From NCBI GenBank assembly GCA_037447655.1, contig JBBHKE010003521.1, positions 1 through 64,000 on the forward strand: a DNA stretch of 64,000 nucleotides, in the 5' to 3' direction. This document shows positions 46,678 to 57,630 of the stretch, one piece after another; position 1 is the first letter of the stretch, and each line of letters begins with the position of its first letter. Under the pieces are notes generated by a model. That model was given only the letters and a program-made list of their open reading frames with translations. It searched no databases and was not told the DNA's origin. Both the position numbers and the translations under genes were made by a program. The DNA is from Zygnema cylindricum (taxonomy: Eukaryota; Streptophyta; Zygnematophyceae; Zygnematales; Zygnemataceae).

Positions 46678-48030
46678 TCAACCTGACAATATTTTGTGTC
46701 CGAATGCAGCCCTCCTCTCTGCTGCAATGGCTGCCGCCATAGAAGGTGGCAATTTATGCGAGTTCTCTGCGATAGTCACATTTTCTTCTGTGTTGTTAAG
46801 TTCTTTTGTGTCGTTAAGTTCAACTGTATCTTTCCAATCGAACAAAGTTCCTACATCGGCGACTGTTAAATTCTTCACGTCGGCATGAGTACCACCAACC
46901 GTGGTTTCCGAGCCTCTTCCCTTCCCTCCCTTTCCTGAAACTTTGCCATGTAGTCCCATGTTGTAAATAGCTACCTCCACCGTGTCATGTATCTGTTCCC
47001 AAATTTGAACCACAGAAAGTTGAAAAATGTTGAAGTCTAATGCTATTCTTGCAGGATACTGACATTGATGTGGTTCATCTCAATGCAAGCTGACACAACA
47101 ATCCAAAAGTTTTGGTTCCACAAGGAAATAGAATCAGTACTCAACAAACAAGGTAGGTGAAACATAGGCAAAGGCATAAACAGATATCCGTCTCTCATCT
47201 CTTTTATTAACAGGTTCAGTAGGTGACGGCAGAAAGCACATAATAGTACATGGCAATTATGGTCCATAATTTAACTGTTCCGTACATATGTTCAAACAAA
47301 GTCTGTTCTTGAACACTGTTGAGGGTGCAAGAGAGGATTTTTTTCACTAATGCTACCTGTTCACTGCCCATTGATATTTGTTAACAACCCTATTTGGGTC
47401 GCAGGTTTTTTTACAAAAGATCACAAAAAATAGTGTTGATAACATTATTTAAGGCGGTAGACTACAAGTCATCACGTTTCCCTACACCAGATTAGTAATA
47501 AATATTTTACTTGCGCACTTTCATAACAATTCCTTTACACTAATAGCGATAGGCATATACTTATTGATGAAAATTCAAGGCCACAAATTGCAATTATTGC
47601 CCAAACAAGTTATCGAGTCAGATGTTGAGCGTATCAAATATCGCAAACAACATCAACACATATAAAAGAGAGGACATGGCATCAAGATGGAATACTCACA
47701 ACGAAACGATGTACAAATGTCGGCAAGTTCTGTCCGATTCGATGAACACGGTTTACTGCTTGAGCTTCGGCAGCACTATTTAAAAGTGGTTCGACCAACA
47801 TCACATGTTGTGCCTCCACCAAATTCAAGCCATTAGCTCCTTGCTTGACTGGCAATAGCAGGACAGTTGCCCCTCCTGTCTTCATCGACTCGCGGTTTGC
47901 TAGATTGGAATGGACCTCACAACTGGAAAGGTCAAGATTTGTACTCCTCTGTCGTCTCTTTTCACAATTGCAAAATTTGTCCTTGTCATTGTTGATGCCC
48001 TTGAACGTTCGTATCGCTTGACTCAGGCCT
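46678..48030 (-). CDS. SHPRH-like SNF2 helicase / ubiquitin ligase, C-terminal exons
   Basis: Three minus-strand exons join in phase: 48030-47966, 47899-47700, 46992-46678. The first reads GLSQAIRTFKG, the piece before helicase motif V. The second reads VLLLPVKQGANGLNLVEAQH and LLNSAAEAQAVNRVHRIGQ, SNF2 motifs V-VI with the SHPRH-type wording (LLLPVKxGANGLNL.EAQHV). The third encodes VEVAIYN and a glycine/lysine-rich stretch, then KLPPSMAAAIAAERRAAFG and TGA. Plant SHPRH homologues end with a similar PPS.AAA.AAERR. Such proteins are DNA-dependent ATPases with a RING E3 domain. No ATPase N-lobe, RING or other upstream exon was recognised from 48031 to 58 kb, so the gene may be truncated or have very long introns. 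Confidence 0.8.
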
Positions 48031-48084
48031 CTAAATACAAAAGTACATGTATGTCAACTTACCACACTTTTCCATCCCTCCAAA

Positions 48085-48585
48085 TTGGTTATTTCTTACT
48101 CTCCCTCTCCCTCGCCCTCTCCCTCGCCTTCTCCCTACCCCTCCTCTCCCTTGCCCTCTCCCTTTCTCAATCTCCCCTTTCCCACTCTCCCCTTTGCCTC
48201 TCTACCTTGCCCTCCCTCTCCCTCTCCTCTCCTTGCCATTTCCTCTCCTTCTTCTTCTCCCATCCCTATCCCTCTCCCTCTTCTTTTCCCTCTCCTTCCT
48301 CTCCCTGGGCAGAAAGGGAGAAAGAAAGGTAGTGGCGGCTATCCTTTCACTCCCCCTCTACCTTTCCTTCTTACTCTCTCTCTCCCTCCACCCTTCTTTC
48401 TCTCCCTCTCCCTCTCCCTCTCCCTCTCCCTCCACCTTTCCTCCTTGTTCTTCCTCTCCCTCACCCTCTCCCTCTCTTTCTCCCCCTACCCCTCCTCCCC
48501 TTTCTCTCACCCTTTCCTCTCCTCTCCCTTTCTTTTCCCTCTCCCTCTCCTCTTTTTTTCCATTTCCGCCCCGCTTTTTAATATT
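48085..48585. repeat. polypyrimidine (CTCTCCCTCTCC) tract
   Basis: About 500 bp with nearly only C and T on the plus strand, broken by a short GC-balanced island at about 48310-48340 (GCAGAAAGGGAGAAAGAAAGG). Plus-strand frames of 140-250 residues through it are S/P/L low complexity and rejected. It begins 55 bp upstream of the last recognised SHPRH-like exon. Confidence 0.95.
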
Positions 48586-49076
48586 CCCTTCCTGTTGGTT
48601 TTTTTGTTTCTGTTCCGAGGTGAGCAAACGGGAGTCGTTGGAGGAGGCTGTTCTTCGTAGAAATAAAGAGGAGAGAAGCCCGTTTTCATCGGAATCGAGG
48701 TATGTTTTGATTGGTCGCTCTTCTGTTTCCGGAGGTTATTTTCGGAGTTTAGTTCTTTGTCTCTCTCTCACTTTTTTGTGGAGTTTCTAATGTTTATTTT
48801 AATTCAATTTTCTTTTGTAGTACTTGTTTCATTATCATTTATTGGCTCCTAAATAAAACTTTTTTGCGCATTCTCCTCTCTCGTCTCTTCAAGAAAGTGA
48901 CGACAATTCTGAGCCTGAGTGACTCTCGGGAGGATGGTTGATGCAGGTGTTTGGATTCGCTGCCGGTTTGTTGACGGAGTTCACCACAAGTGTTGACTTT
49001 CCTAATCGACGGAAATCGTCTTCTCCAACCTAGGAATCCCAGATTTAGATTGATTTATTTGCACTTAGTTTGCAGC

Positions 49077-49327
49077 AATATGGTATCTATCCCGAGGTAG
49101 AAACTGCACATCTTCAAGCAGAAGATGCCGATATTATGTGTCTTTCTGAAACCTTAGCTAGCGATAGCCGTAAGCTTTGTAATAATAAGAGAAGTTTGGA
49201 ATTGGGAAGCTCAGACAAAAAATCCTCTACTGGCTTCAGGTTAATGCAGGAGTCAACCACAACCACAGATCAACTTGTGATGCCGACTCATTTTTGTGAG
49301 GCACGAAAAGTGTGTTACTTGCTGTAG
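49077..49327 (+). CDS. possible exon of an unidentified plus-strand gene
   Basis: After a TTTGCAG acceptor-like site the frame QQYGIYPEVETAHLQAEDAD runs about 83 codons to TAG with non-repetitive, coding-like composition. Upstream, 48615-48700 has a possible exon ending TCGAG|GTATGT (..SKRESLEEAVLRRNKEERSP). No domain is recognised. It could be a small gene or non-coding transcript divergent from the SHPRH-like gene. Confidence 0.25.
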
Positions 49328-51959
49328 TGTTGGTATAGCTTTAATGCGAGTATGTAGCATATTTGTTGTACTCGAAAGTATAGAATAGTGCAGAAACGAG
49401 AGAGAGGTTCAGGCGAATGTATATTTTGACCAGTTTTTTTCATTAAAGTAATTTTTAAATTGTTGTTTTGACATGTCGTTTGGTGTGGAATCAATCTTTA
49501 TTTATAGATTTTACTAAGTTTTCCAACTTGGTTTGTCCAACTACTCTTTTTATTTGGTTTCCCCTTTGAGTTAGTTTGCAAGAGGGTGTGACTTTGTTGG
49601 AAAAGTTGTGTCTCTTTGTAGTTTGTGAAAGGTATGGGTTGCATAAATTACTGTGGAAGTCAACCAATCTATCGATCAATGTGTAACTTTGGACTGGTAA
49701 AGGTTCTTGCCTTCTGGTTTTGATTATTTTTTTGAATAGTTCTAATCAATAGCGGATAGGGAAACGGCTTCTAGACTCCAGTCAAGTACTGTGCACGTCA
49801 CTATTAAAGCTAGTGAATGTTTGGCAGTGGTTCTTCATTAGGTTTAACCACACTATGCAATGTGGCACTGAAATTCTGTGGACTCCATTAGCCCACAGAA
49901 TACACAGCTCAAGAAAATCCCCTTAGATAATGTTGACCTCCTTGACTTTCCCAGATGATAACCGCCACCCCGGCAGACAATACATTCACCCAGCCTCACC
50001 CATGTGAGGAAAAGGCTCCCCTGAGCCAAACTCAAAAGAGAACGCTTAATTTGCTCAACTGAGCGATTAATTATGGCTGCTGAAAGTCAGCCAATATATT
50101 TATAGACTCTCTCTGGGAGAGAGGCACCCAAAGACTTCCTCAAAAGTCCTAAAGCCCTTCTCACAACCTCTATCTACTGAGCTAACAGCCAATCAGAGGA
50201 CTGTAAAGTACAATCTGTACAAAACCTAAAGTACACTAGCCGCCTGCGAAATATACGATTTCTGTACGGCGCCAATTAAAACGATGTACCTAACATAACC
50301 GACGCCGTGGATTTGTCTCCTTCTTCCCTTGTGACCACTGAGGTAATGCCAAGTGTTAATTTGTGGCTCTTTTGGCGCAAGCCGCCAAAAGAACCATTCC
50401 GGGCTCCCGGCTCTCACGCTGGCCGTCCGATCATAAATTCCCTCATTTGACGTCCGTTGGATTATGAGGAGCGCCTAATATTTCGCGCGCCTTATATTTA
50501 GTCCTCTCCATGTACCCCAGTTGGACTGTAGCCGTTAAATGAATGCTTCGGAGATGACTGTGTTTATAAATCAATACAATTGGCTACGGACGAATTATTG
50601 TATAGGCTACTGCGTAACCTTTGTGGGGCTCGAATGGAATTCTGGCCGGTACACCCATTTTGCCAGAGGCTTATCCTGTCTCTCTTTTCTGCCTCGGCCT
50701 ATCTTGTGGGCAACAGTAATCAGCGCTAGTTACCGTGCGTGTCTAAGGAAACCGCACTGAATACGGTACAATACGGTACGGTAGTGACATCAACGCTAAC
50801 CAGATGTCATGTAGCTTTACGCAGGCACAAAACGACACGGGAAGGCACAGCGGGTCGGGCGGCGCATCCATATCTTGTTTCAGCGCAGAAATGGACAACG
50901 CAATCGTCCGTACAGCGACTACGATCTTGTTGGCGATCGGCAGGCTATCGGCAGTCGGAGAGTCGCAGCTTTGTCGTGACGCTCTTTTCAAACGCTGCCA
51001 GGGTACGAATTCATTTTCTCGAGGTACTCCGTAAAAAAAAGATTTTCAGTTTTGCATTTCCCAGTGAAATACGTAATTTTCATTTGGAAGTCCAAACCTA
51101 AAATCTGTCGACACTACTTGTAGTGCAGACTTTTCACCCTTCGCCCGGTTCAACATGATTTTCTGTTTGTTGTCAAACATCTTCCTATTGTGCGTGTCTC
51201 GTTGTACTTTTGTGCGATTTCCGGGGTTTTCTCACCGCACATGGTCTTCTAAAAACATTTGAGGCTCCGCTTGTAAAATCATCTTATCTCACATAGTATC
51301 GCCGATGTCCTTTCGGCCTTTCAAGAACTTGATGACCTTTCCTTTAAGCGCTCGGCTCCAATCAGGGCTCCCGGAGAAAAAATACGGCAGGTACAAAAAC
51401 ATTTGAGAACGCTTTCCTCTTACGGCTGCGCTACGCGTCTCAAAAGTTTTCTTGGACCAATTCTGGAACAGGACGAATAAAATGCGAGAATCGTTTCACG
51501 AAATTTTCAAGGGCAATTTTTGTGAAACTTGACTTTTTATTCTTTCCCGTAAATCTCACGCAAAGGACAAAATCGGCCCGCTTGATTTCACGCGGCTAAT
51601 AGGGTCTATTGCTGCGGCTCATCTAATTTCGCCGTACAGCCCGACTCTGGACCAGAAAGTGGCCCGATGGAGCCGAGGGCCCTAGCTTTTAACGCGTGTC
51701 ACGACAAACAAAGCTGTCACTGGACGTTGTGTGACGTCATCTAATTGTGTACTTTTGTTAGGCAATTTGTCGCCCTGACTGCGAGTTAAAGTTCCTGGTA
51801 TTGCATGCCCACTCGTGAATCTTCATTGTACAGAAAATCTTTGACGCTAAACTGTACAACTTTGACCTGCTGGCCTATCATGGAAAATTCTAATGAAGTG
51901 ATGAATTCTAAAATTAGTGATATTAAGAATTGATTAGTTACAGCTTCTAGAACAACGTG
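49328..51959. other. intergenic, no gene seen
   Basis: Frames up to 120 residues (for example 50739-51101) lack domains, and several overlap one another on both strands. A TTTTGGCG-CAAGC-CGCCAAAA inverted repeat lies near 50373-50393. The 50.2-51.8 kb part has higher GC than the surroundings but nothing recognisable. Confidence 0.45.
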
Positions 51960-51960
51960 C

Positions 51961-52115
51961 CGCTGCAGCCAGAACTAGTGCTACTGCAGATGCTTGCAGA
52001 TGCTAGTATTAACTACTGTTGCTGCCAGTATTAACTACTGATGTTGCCAGTATTAACTACTGCTGCTGCCAGTAGTACTAGCTGCTACTGCAGGAGGTAG
52101 TACTAGCTACTGCTA
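51961..52115. repeat. CTGCTG/AGTATTAACTACTG tandem repeat
   Basis: GCCAGTATTAACTACTG recurs three times about 26 bp apart, flanked by degenerate CTACTGCAG/TAGTACTAGCTACTG triplet-like sequence. Confidence 0.9.
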
Positions 52116-52124
52116 CTCCAATTA

Positions 52125-52380
52125 ATAAAAATAAGAATAAAATTTTATAATTTGTACACTTTAAAAAATAATTAATAATAATAAGAATAAAAGTTCACGT
52201 TTTATACACTTTAAAAAATAATAAATAAAAATAATAATTAAAACTCACATTTTGTACACTTCATAAAATGATTAACAAAAATAAGAATAAAATATCACAT
52301 TTTATACACCACAAAATATTGAAAAAATATAATAATAAGAATTCTCATTTTGTGCACTTCAAAAATAATAATAAAAAGTC
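52125..52380. repeat. AT-rich minisatellite, ~60 bp units
   Basis: Four to five degenerate units of AATAAGAATAAAA..TCACATTTT.TACACTT.AAAAAATAAT lie directly after the previous repeat. Confidence 0.85.
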
Positions 52381-52784
52381 ATGCCTGAAACGAAAAGTCT
52401 TTTTTTTTTTTCATATCATTTTTTGACTAAATTAGTGTGGGTTTCAAGTTTTCATATGTGAAGTTCTGTACAGTAGCACGTACTAAATAAGTAACAGTAT
52501 GAATTAGTATTACAGTATTACTACTTTTTCGTCGGTTACATTTTGCGGGGTTACCTTTTAAGTCACGGAACGAAAATCACGTCGTACGTCGCGTTTCAGA
52601 AAAATTGACGTTATCGCTAAAACAACACATTAAATAAATTTTTTATTTTATAAAATACAATATATTGCGATAATTTATGTTGGTCGCGGTACGATATATC
52701 ATTGACTTTCCTCGATCGATATTCGATGTATCAAATAATGAAATTATCCCGATATGAAACTATCCGATACCCAACACTAAATGA

Positions 52785-52880
52785 TGGACATAGGAACACT
52801 TGGAAAAGTACACTGTAAAATCTGCCCTAAAATCCAAAGTACTGTAACATTCCAAAGTTTCTGCTACATGGCACACACCC
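52785..52880. mobile_element. family B2 right-end fragment
   Basis: GACATAGGAACACTT..AAAAGTACACTGTAAAATCTG to CTACATGGCACACACCC matches the right end of 43580-44536. A complete family B element is inserted directly behind its CCC-TAA end. Confidence 0.75.
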
Positions 52881-52883
52881 TAA

Positions 52884-53822
52884 GGGTACGTCCCCGTGTA
52901 ATCGGTACTTTGGCAAAGTATTTTGGACTGTAGTATAGATTCTCCGTACTACTTTGAAGAGCGTCCCTATGTGCAAATATGAAATCGGAACTGTGAAATG
53001 TGACGGTTGTAGACGGAAGGTACTACTGATGACGACTAAAGACGACTTTGAAACTTCCGACGATTAGTGACGCCAACAAAAACAACGACAGTTGTAGACG
53101 TCTAGATTTTTGTGAAATCGTAGATGTTTAGGGCTTGGTGATATTGTGACGTCACGCTCACTTGTGACAACGTCGACGTCACTCATTCAATAACTTTCCG
53201 CCATGGTTTCCTGATTTCGCTTTTTCTACTGTTCTCACTCGATTTGCCATTAAATAAAAAAGTAAAAAAATTCAAAAAATATATTTTTTAAAGATCTTTC
53301 ATTTTATACCAATATTGTCGTGTCTCATTCTAAAAAATGTGAGATACAAGCGATAGTGTGAGAGGGAGAGAGGAGAGGCGCGACGGCGAAAAATTATGTA
53401 AAGGACCCATGAATTCAAGTGGAAGTTCGAGACCCCTGCAAATTTTTTTCCGTACATAGCGCGTGACGGGTACGGAAAAAAATAGTGAGGACTCTCCCTC
53501 GTCCAAAAATTTTACAAATCGTGTGGCGCGTGCGTGGTTCGTTTTTCATTCGCTGTACTTCACTAAAATCACCTCCTCGAGGTGATTTTGGATAAGTTTT
53601 TTTTTGGGCTGGATTCTCTTGCCCGGGGGGTTAAAAAGGGGAAAACACCAAAATGCGTTCACATAACGACAAACATGTCGTACATCCAAAGTATGAATTG
53701 ACGCATACTTTCATTTGGTAAACATAATTTTTTCGTATGGTTAAAGTTTTTTTCAAAGTTCCCTGAATTTTAGGGCAAAAAGACAGAGAAAAGTATGTAC
53801 TTTAACACATGGGGACGTACCC
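52884..53822. mobile_element. PIF/Harbinger-type non-autonomous element, family B
   Basis: Ends are GGGTACGTCCCCGTGT and ACATGGGGACGTACCC, flanked by TAA at 52881-52883 and 53823-53825. It is 939 bp and closely similar along its length to 16815-17789 (TTTTGGACTGTAGTATAGAT, GACAGTTGTAGACGTCT, TTGCCCGGGGG segments). The central fold AAAATCACCT-CCTCG-AGGTGATTTT is perfect (53565-53589). Confidence 0.9.
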
Positions 53823-53825
53823 TAA

Positions 53826-54147
53826 GTCCTATTACACACATAAAAACAAACTACTTAGATTCAACTAATATGAAGTGTACACCTGAAAGTCAAGCAATTG
53901 TTTGCGTACACTTGTCTACGATACGAAAAACACACAAATTAATTTGTCGAAACCCTTCATGATTACTTAAATAGAAACTGTCATTTAAAATACTAATTCA
54001 TTAATACAAATAAGACATGAAGGTGTTCCTTCAAATATTTACACCGACGAGTCCGCAAAATCAGGTTCCCAAGTGACATCTTGCCGAAACTTGTAATTTG
54101 CTGACAAATCCACGTGGTGAACCGACATATATTAGGTACGGTCCACC
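53826..54147. other. intergenic, decayed end of family G
   Basis: A minus-strand frame (54223-53993) continues out of phase from the FGKWT remnant and probably belongs to it. No other content recognised. Confidence 0.35.
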
Positions 54148-54345
54148 TTATAATACGTGATGATACATAGGGCGAACCCTTATAAAATTGCGGCCGACGC
54201 CCTCCACGTGTAGCACGAACCACTTGTCGGAATGATCCTGCACTATACCTTCCAAAGCCTTTCGTACGGAAATTGCGTCATTTGCCGTAAATGCCGTTGA
54301 CTTATTTAACGTCCACTTGCCAAATAAGACGTTTCGTACCGACAA
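54148..54345 (-). pseudogene. unrecognised coding remnant with FGKWT motif, family G
   Basis: The minus-strand frame reads MSVRNVLFGKWTLNKSTAFT, later DKWFVLHVEGVGRNFIRVRP. It shares FGKWT.N...AF with 36690-36840, and the upstream flank (54690-55020) matches 36370-36700 in reverse. Sequence after the stop continues in another frame (NICRFTTWICQQITSFG). The protein family is unknown; transposon origin is inferred from repetition. Confidence 0.45.
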
Positions 54346-54689
54346 CGTCCATTTAAAAAGTAAATCAACGCCCGGTAAACTGGCATGTACCCTGTCCAGT
54401 TTTTCATGCAGGATTTTTATGCATGTTACAAAAAAAGAACACCCGTACCTTTTCCATGGATAGTCCCGTATCTTTTCATGTAGAGTCAGTTGACGACAAC
54501 TTACATTGTGCCAATGGTACGGCGATTAGTCGTTTGTAGAGTCAGTTGACGGCAAATCGACGCCAGTTTACGTTCGTAAACTCAATCGACGGCGAATCGA
54601 AAGGGAACTTCCGTACTGCGGGACGGACAGAAAAATATGATAGCAGACGCAACGCTTATATAAAGCTTTCCTTCGAAGGCGACCAAAGT

Positions 54690-55020
54690 TCTATAATTTA
54701 TAAATACTGATGAGCCTGTCACATTTTGTTTCGTACGGGCGGCATACTATTTCAACATTTCAAATATTTCAAATCGGGTCGCTTCGCGATTCGCCGTCTA
54801 TTTCTCAACGCATTATGCACCACTCAATTAGTCACTCACATCCCTTCAATTTTATCCTTACATTACTTCCCCCCAATCTGCAAATCCATTCGAGCCTCCA
54901 CAGTACACCTGGTATTATGTACGCACTAAAAATCACGTACACATGAAACATCACGTACACATTAAACATTCCGTACCTATGAACATTCGCGTACGCACGA
55001 AACTATGTCAACTTTTCAAA
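54690..55020 (-). repeat. dispersed repeat family G
   Basis: It matches 36370-36700 (reverse) and 1-180 (same strand). Blocks include TCGCTTCGCGATTCGCCGTC, CACTCAATTAGTCACT, CCCCAATCTGCAAATCCATT, and CACGTACACATGAAACAT-type repeats of a ~20-bp motif. Reading minus to lower coordinates, it leads into the FGKWT coding remnant. Confidence 0.6.
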
Positions 55021-55883
55021 AACAACCAAAAGCCTAGAAGAAAAGGAGTAAAGCAAGTACAATAAAACTAAAATGTTGAAACACCACAAACTACCCTAAA
55101 CACTAAAGCCTCGGACTACGCCCAACTAAATATGAAAACTCCGAATATCGTTTGTATGCGCCAGGTGGTGAGGGGTTTACTCTCGCAGTCCGCTACCACT
55201 AGTCACCACCGGTCTCAGTCGGATAATGGTCTAAGCTTGAGAACGCTAAAGGGCGACAAAGATACGCTCGTGGTGGAAAGCTGACATGAGAGGTGGAGAG
55301 GGGCAGCCCATTACTCTAGCTTCGAAGGATCGTCGAGCGTAATTGCACAAAAAGTTGACAAAAGAGGAGTCATATCTCCCAAATATCTCCAACGCAAATG
55401 GTGTGAAATTATCAGCTAGGTTTTCGTGCGCGTACTCACGTTCGAATCCGCTGCATCTCGAGCCGTAACACCAGTAAGTAATGTCGAGCGCAAGGAAACA
55501 TGGGTACTTTTAGGGTTTGTGAGGACTATGCCCTCCGAAGTTATCGCTGCGCCATTAAAAAAGATAAGATCCACACGAGGGCCCTATGTAGCCCCAGAAT
55601 AAGAACGTGGTGGTAATATGTGGGACACCTCAAGCTTGTTTGTGTACTCCACTTTGAAACCCAAGACAACGATTGCATCCCATACCATGTCATGTACATT
55701 TGATCACTCCCCACTATGTTAGCAGCGTAGTAAATGCACCCCTTGCGCGTCTATAGGTTGACCATAAATGCAACAAAGTCTTCCTAAAAGAAAAGGGTGC
55801 GGTAAGCGAAACCGTAAGCGAAGTGCAACAACATATTAAGAGGAAGATAGATTGAGCAAAGTGAAAATTGGTGTAGCAATAAG
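55021..55883. other. probable retroelement flank, no gene seen
   Basis: Moderately GC-richer sequence downstream (on the minus strand) of the reverse-transcriptase remnant. No intact frame. It may be the decayed 3' part of that element. Confidence 0.35.
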
Positions 55884-56790
55884 CTAATCTCTGACCTTAT
55901 GGCTCGAACACGATTGAATTCGACTCCGCGCTTTAACCGTAGGTAGCGCATGAGCTAGATCATTGAATTCGGCATTGGCTACCTTATCGGCTATGTGTTG
56001 TTGCACGCGTGAGTGAATTTTGGTGATAAGCAAAGAGAATGCTGGAACTTCAGCTTGAGCCTCAATTGGTAAAAGCGCTTGAGAGGACAATAATGTTTGT
56101 TGTAATTGGAGCAAACCCCTATCGAGCTAAGAGATTGCTTGAGCTAGAGTAGGAGTTTTGTCCACTAAAAACCTTCAAGTAATAAGAGATGCCACGAAAG
56201 CCCAACTCATTAGGAAACCAGTTGGTGCTAAGGTTGCTGTAGGGTGCAAAATAAGACACCCGTAAGAGACTGGTAAAGCAACATGTCTACAAGTGAGGAG
56301 GCCCACTAGCCGATAAAAGATACCATGGCCGACTAATTGATGTAAAATTCTAAAGTGTTGATCATCAAATTCGGAAAGGGAAGAAATGAATGAAGAGTTC
56401 GGGGTAAAGTACTGGCAAAGTACAAAAGGCGCTAGAGAAACCAACGAGTTATGATAATAAACGCGACATGTGAATTCGAAAGTTTGGGAAGGTACTCAGA
56501 ATGAGAAATGTCGTCTATGGCCACTTTAACAATTGGTTAACAAAATCAGGGCTCTAATAAGAAAACTTAAAGCCCGTATACCGTCTTGAGGAGATCAATA
56601 TAAGGAATTCTGAATGGAGAGAGAAATACGGTGGCAAACCAACGGGGCTCCTTACGGCACATTGGGTTACTTTGACGGAAAGGTGAATCTTAGAAAGTTG
56701 CTCTACGAAATTGTAAAAGGCAGGAACAACCTGGTTTGATGTGCCGATGAGGTGGGTGTCGTCAACAAGTATTAGCTCATTCGTACACAA
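55884..56790 (-). pseudogene. reverse-transcriptase retroelement remnant
   Basis: Three minus-strand frames are consistent with one decayed RT. 56790-56554 reads ELILVDDTHLIGTSNQVVPA and LSVKVTQCAVRSPVGLPP, the catalytic [YL]VDD strand and the KC..WSP region seen in algal and plant RTs. 56444-56175 reads HVALPVSYGCLILHPTATLA then PTGFLMSWAFVASL, as in the RT C-terminal LP..GGLGL..A..A...SW pattern. 56114-55884 continues. Frames are separated by stops. Non-LTR or DIRS-like class cannot be decided. Confidence 0.65.
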
Positions 56791-57002
56791 TTATAAAAAA
56801 CGCAAGAAGTTCTCTATGGAAAAAATAACTCAAACTGTGTACACCAAAAGAAACGTACACGTGGAAAAGCAATGATGAAACAAAATGAGTGACGTTACGC
56901 ACAAGCAAATTAAACCAATTTATTTAAGTAGCCCATAGCATTATTGACATCAACATTAACAGCAATTCACACGTTGCAAAACCTGCCAAACACATATCAC
57001 AT
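56791..57002. other. spacer, no gene seen
   Basis: Short AT-rich spacer without recognisable content; it may hold more decayed upstream sequence of the RT remnant. Confidence 0.35.
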
Positions 57003-57630
57003 GGAAGGGTATGTCTCCATGCGCCAAAGTAAGGGTTTTTTTTGTCGTTTTCCACTAAAACTTAGCGTCGCACTAGGTGAGTTTCAACCGTATAAAAAAA
57101 ATCGAAAAAGTATAAGTACATTTTGCGTCATTGTCGAATTTTAAATTTACCACATATCGTCGTCTTATGTTCTTCGACCCACGGCCACGCCAAAAAATGT
57201 CATCTTCAAACTTTTCTTTAAAACACAAGGGCGATGCGTTTTAAAACAAACTATATTCGCTAAACAAATAAGACCATCTATTTGCACATGTAAAAGTTTT
57301 TCAAAAATTTCAAACGAATTTAATTGAAGATGAAAAGTACATAATTTGTTTTATTTTGTCTGTTTGCGTCTGTTAAGTTATTTTTGCAGGGGTTTCAAGA
57401 TTTCGATGCCATTTCACGTCGACCGGATAGGTGATGCAAAGGCAAAGCGCATCTCCTTTAGCAATGAAACCACACTAGTTCCAAGGTGGTACGTCTACAA
57501 TGTCACTCAAAGTCATGCGACGTCACAAAGCAGTTACTAAAAATAACGTGCGTCATCACAGATTGTAGACGTTGACAGCCGTCACGGGTATTGTCAACGT
57601 ATACAATCGTCACACTTTTAAGTAACAATT
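57003..57630. mobile_element. Harbinger-type MITE, family B2-like, truncated
   Basis: GGGTATGTCTCCATGCGCCAAAGTAAGGGTTTTTTT resembles the left end of 43580-44536, followed by TCGTTTT, GCGTCAT.TTCGAA and GTCTACAATGTCAC/GTAGACGTTGACA segments typical of the family. No matching right end or TAA duplication was found, so this copy is incomplete. Confidence 0.5.

Noticed and set aside
48047-48790. 247-residue plus-strand frame and overlapping 191- and 140-residue frames
   Set aside because: All are S/P/L translations of the polypyrimidine tract in different frames; no domain or splice support.
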